Shown here: positions 63,822-64,000 of the stretch, piece by piece
Position numbering within the stretch: the first letter of the stretch is position 1
Layout of the letters: every line of letters starts with the position of its first letter
Origin: Urechidicola croceus
GTDB taxonomy: Bacteria; Bacteroidota; Bacteroidia; Flavobacteriales; Flavobacteriaceae
Reading direction: 5' to 3'
DNA length: 64,000 nt
NCBI RefSeq assembly: GCF_001761325.1
Contig: NZ_CP017478.1
Span: forward strand, 2,997,501-3,061,500
The notes under the pieces: model-generated
Told to the model about the DNA's origin: nothing
The model's input: the letters and a program-made list of their open reading frames with translations, nothing else
Databases searched by the model: none
Position numbers and translations under genes: made by a program

Positions 63822-63851
63822 CAAAGATAAAATTATTATTCTGAATGGCAA
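63822..63851 (-). promoter_or_regulatory. Promoter of rpsO
   Basis: Reverse-strand TTG (63849-63851), 19-base spacer, TATCTTTG (63822-63829): an exact match to the Bacteroidota -33/-7 promoter. Start near 63816 would leave about 50 bases of leader before the rpsO ATG. Confidence 0.7.
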
Positions 63852-63931
63852 TGAATAAGGAGTAAATATTTAATTAAGTTATTTTTTTAAATAACTTGGT
63901 AATTGGCTAGTTAAATGCAAGTTATAGCCTT

Positions 63932-64000
63932 TTATTTTATAAATTCAAATATTTTATTTGGCTTAGTTTCGCCTTCAAATGCTTTAATTAATTTTCCATT
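63932..64000 (-). CDS. 3' end of a reverse-strand gene, possibly thioredoxin-like
   Basis: The last 22 codons of a gene entering from the right edge: NGKLIKAFEGETKPNKIFEFIK and a stop at 63932. The pattern NGKLIKAFEGETKP resembles the final strand and helix of thioredoxin or peroxiredoxin-type proteins. Too little is present for a firm call. Confidence 0.4.
   Translation of the reverse strand, partial: NGKLIKAFEGETKPNKIFEFIK

Noticed and set aside
63670-63858. Forward frame opposite rpsO
   Set aside because: It is antisense to a conserved ribosomal gene and its promoter.

Overview
The window is chromosomal DNA of a low-GC member of the Flavobacteriaceae (phylum Bacteroidota). The evidence is a signal peptide plus C-terminal type IX secretion sorting tail, a primary sigma factor of only 287 residues, a hybrid two-component regulator with propeller, kinase, receiver and AraC parts in one chain, the flavobacterial order of the division and cell-wall cluster, and many upstream sequences matching the Bacteroidota -7 element TAnnTTTG, some with a TTG 19-20 bases before it. 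Shine-Dalgarno sequences are scarce and several genes start with TTG or GTG.

Layout. 1-183: start of a queuosine-precursor transporter (reverse). 298-2535: fabD and a von Willebrand A lipoprotein. 2576-7709 (reverse): galE with a sugar aminotransferase, cysM with cysE, and leuA. 7868-9412: a conserved protein of unknown role. 9471-17442: branched-chain amino acid locus, with a leader-peptide attenuator, ilvD, ilvB, ilvN, ilvC, an acyl-ACP thioesterase and ilvA. 17510-19839: gapN and a DUF4240 protein. 19871-21137: an acyltransferase gene lying between two copies of the 3' end of the neighbouring pseudouridine synthase gene. 21088-23186 (reverse): pseudouridine synthase, YihA GTPase, alpha/beta hydrolase.

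23341-38736 is an uninterrupted dcw cluster: MraZ boxes, mraZ, rsmH, ftsL, ftsI, murE, mraY, murD, ftsW, murG, murC, ftsQ, ftsA, ftsZ, mostly with overlapping or touching genes. It is followed by a YqeY-like gene, tRNA-Arg(TCG) with a second copy of its 3' end about 105 bases on, and an M90-like peptidase whose normal start is missing.

40295-55790 is all reverse strand: a glycosyltransferase and an LpxH-like phosphoesterase, then a surface-protein locus. That locus has a dockerin-like secreted protein, a type IX secreted protein and a 2124-residue fibre-like protein built from near-identical 29-31 residue modules. Upstream lie wreckage of a deleted paralogue, an orphan type IX sorting tail and a 1318-residue hybrid sensor regulator.

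55908-64000 holds rpe, rpoD, a sigma factor/small protein/MscS channel operon, a frameshifted HTH regulator, a small lipoprotein, pnp, rpsO and the 3' tip of one more gene. The most interesting points are the complete ilv attenuator at 9488-9617, the gene insertion with a duplicated rluA-type 3' end, and the repeat-fibre locus with its decayed relatives.
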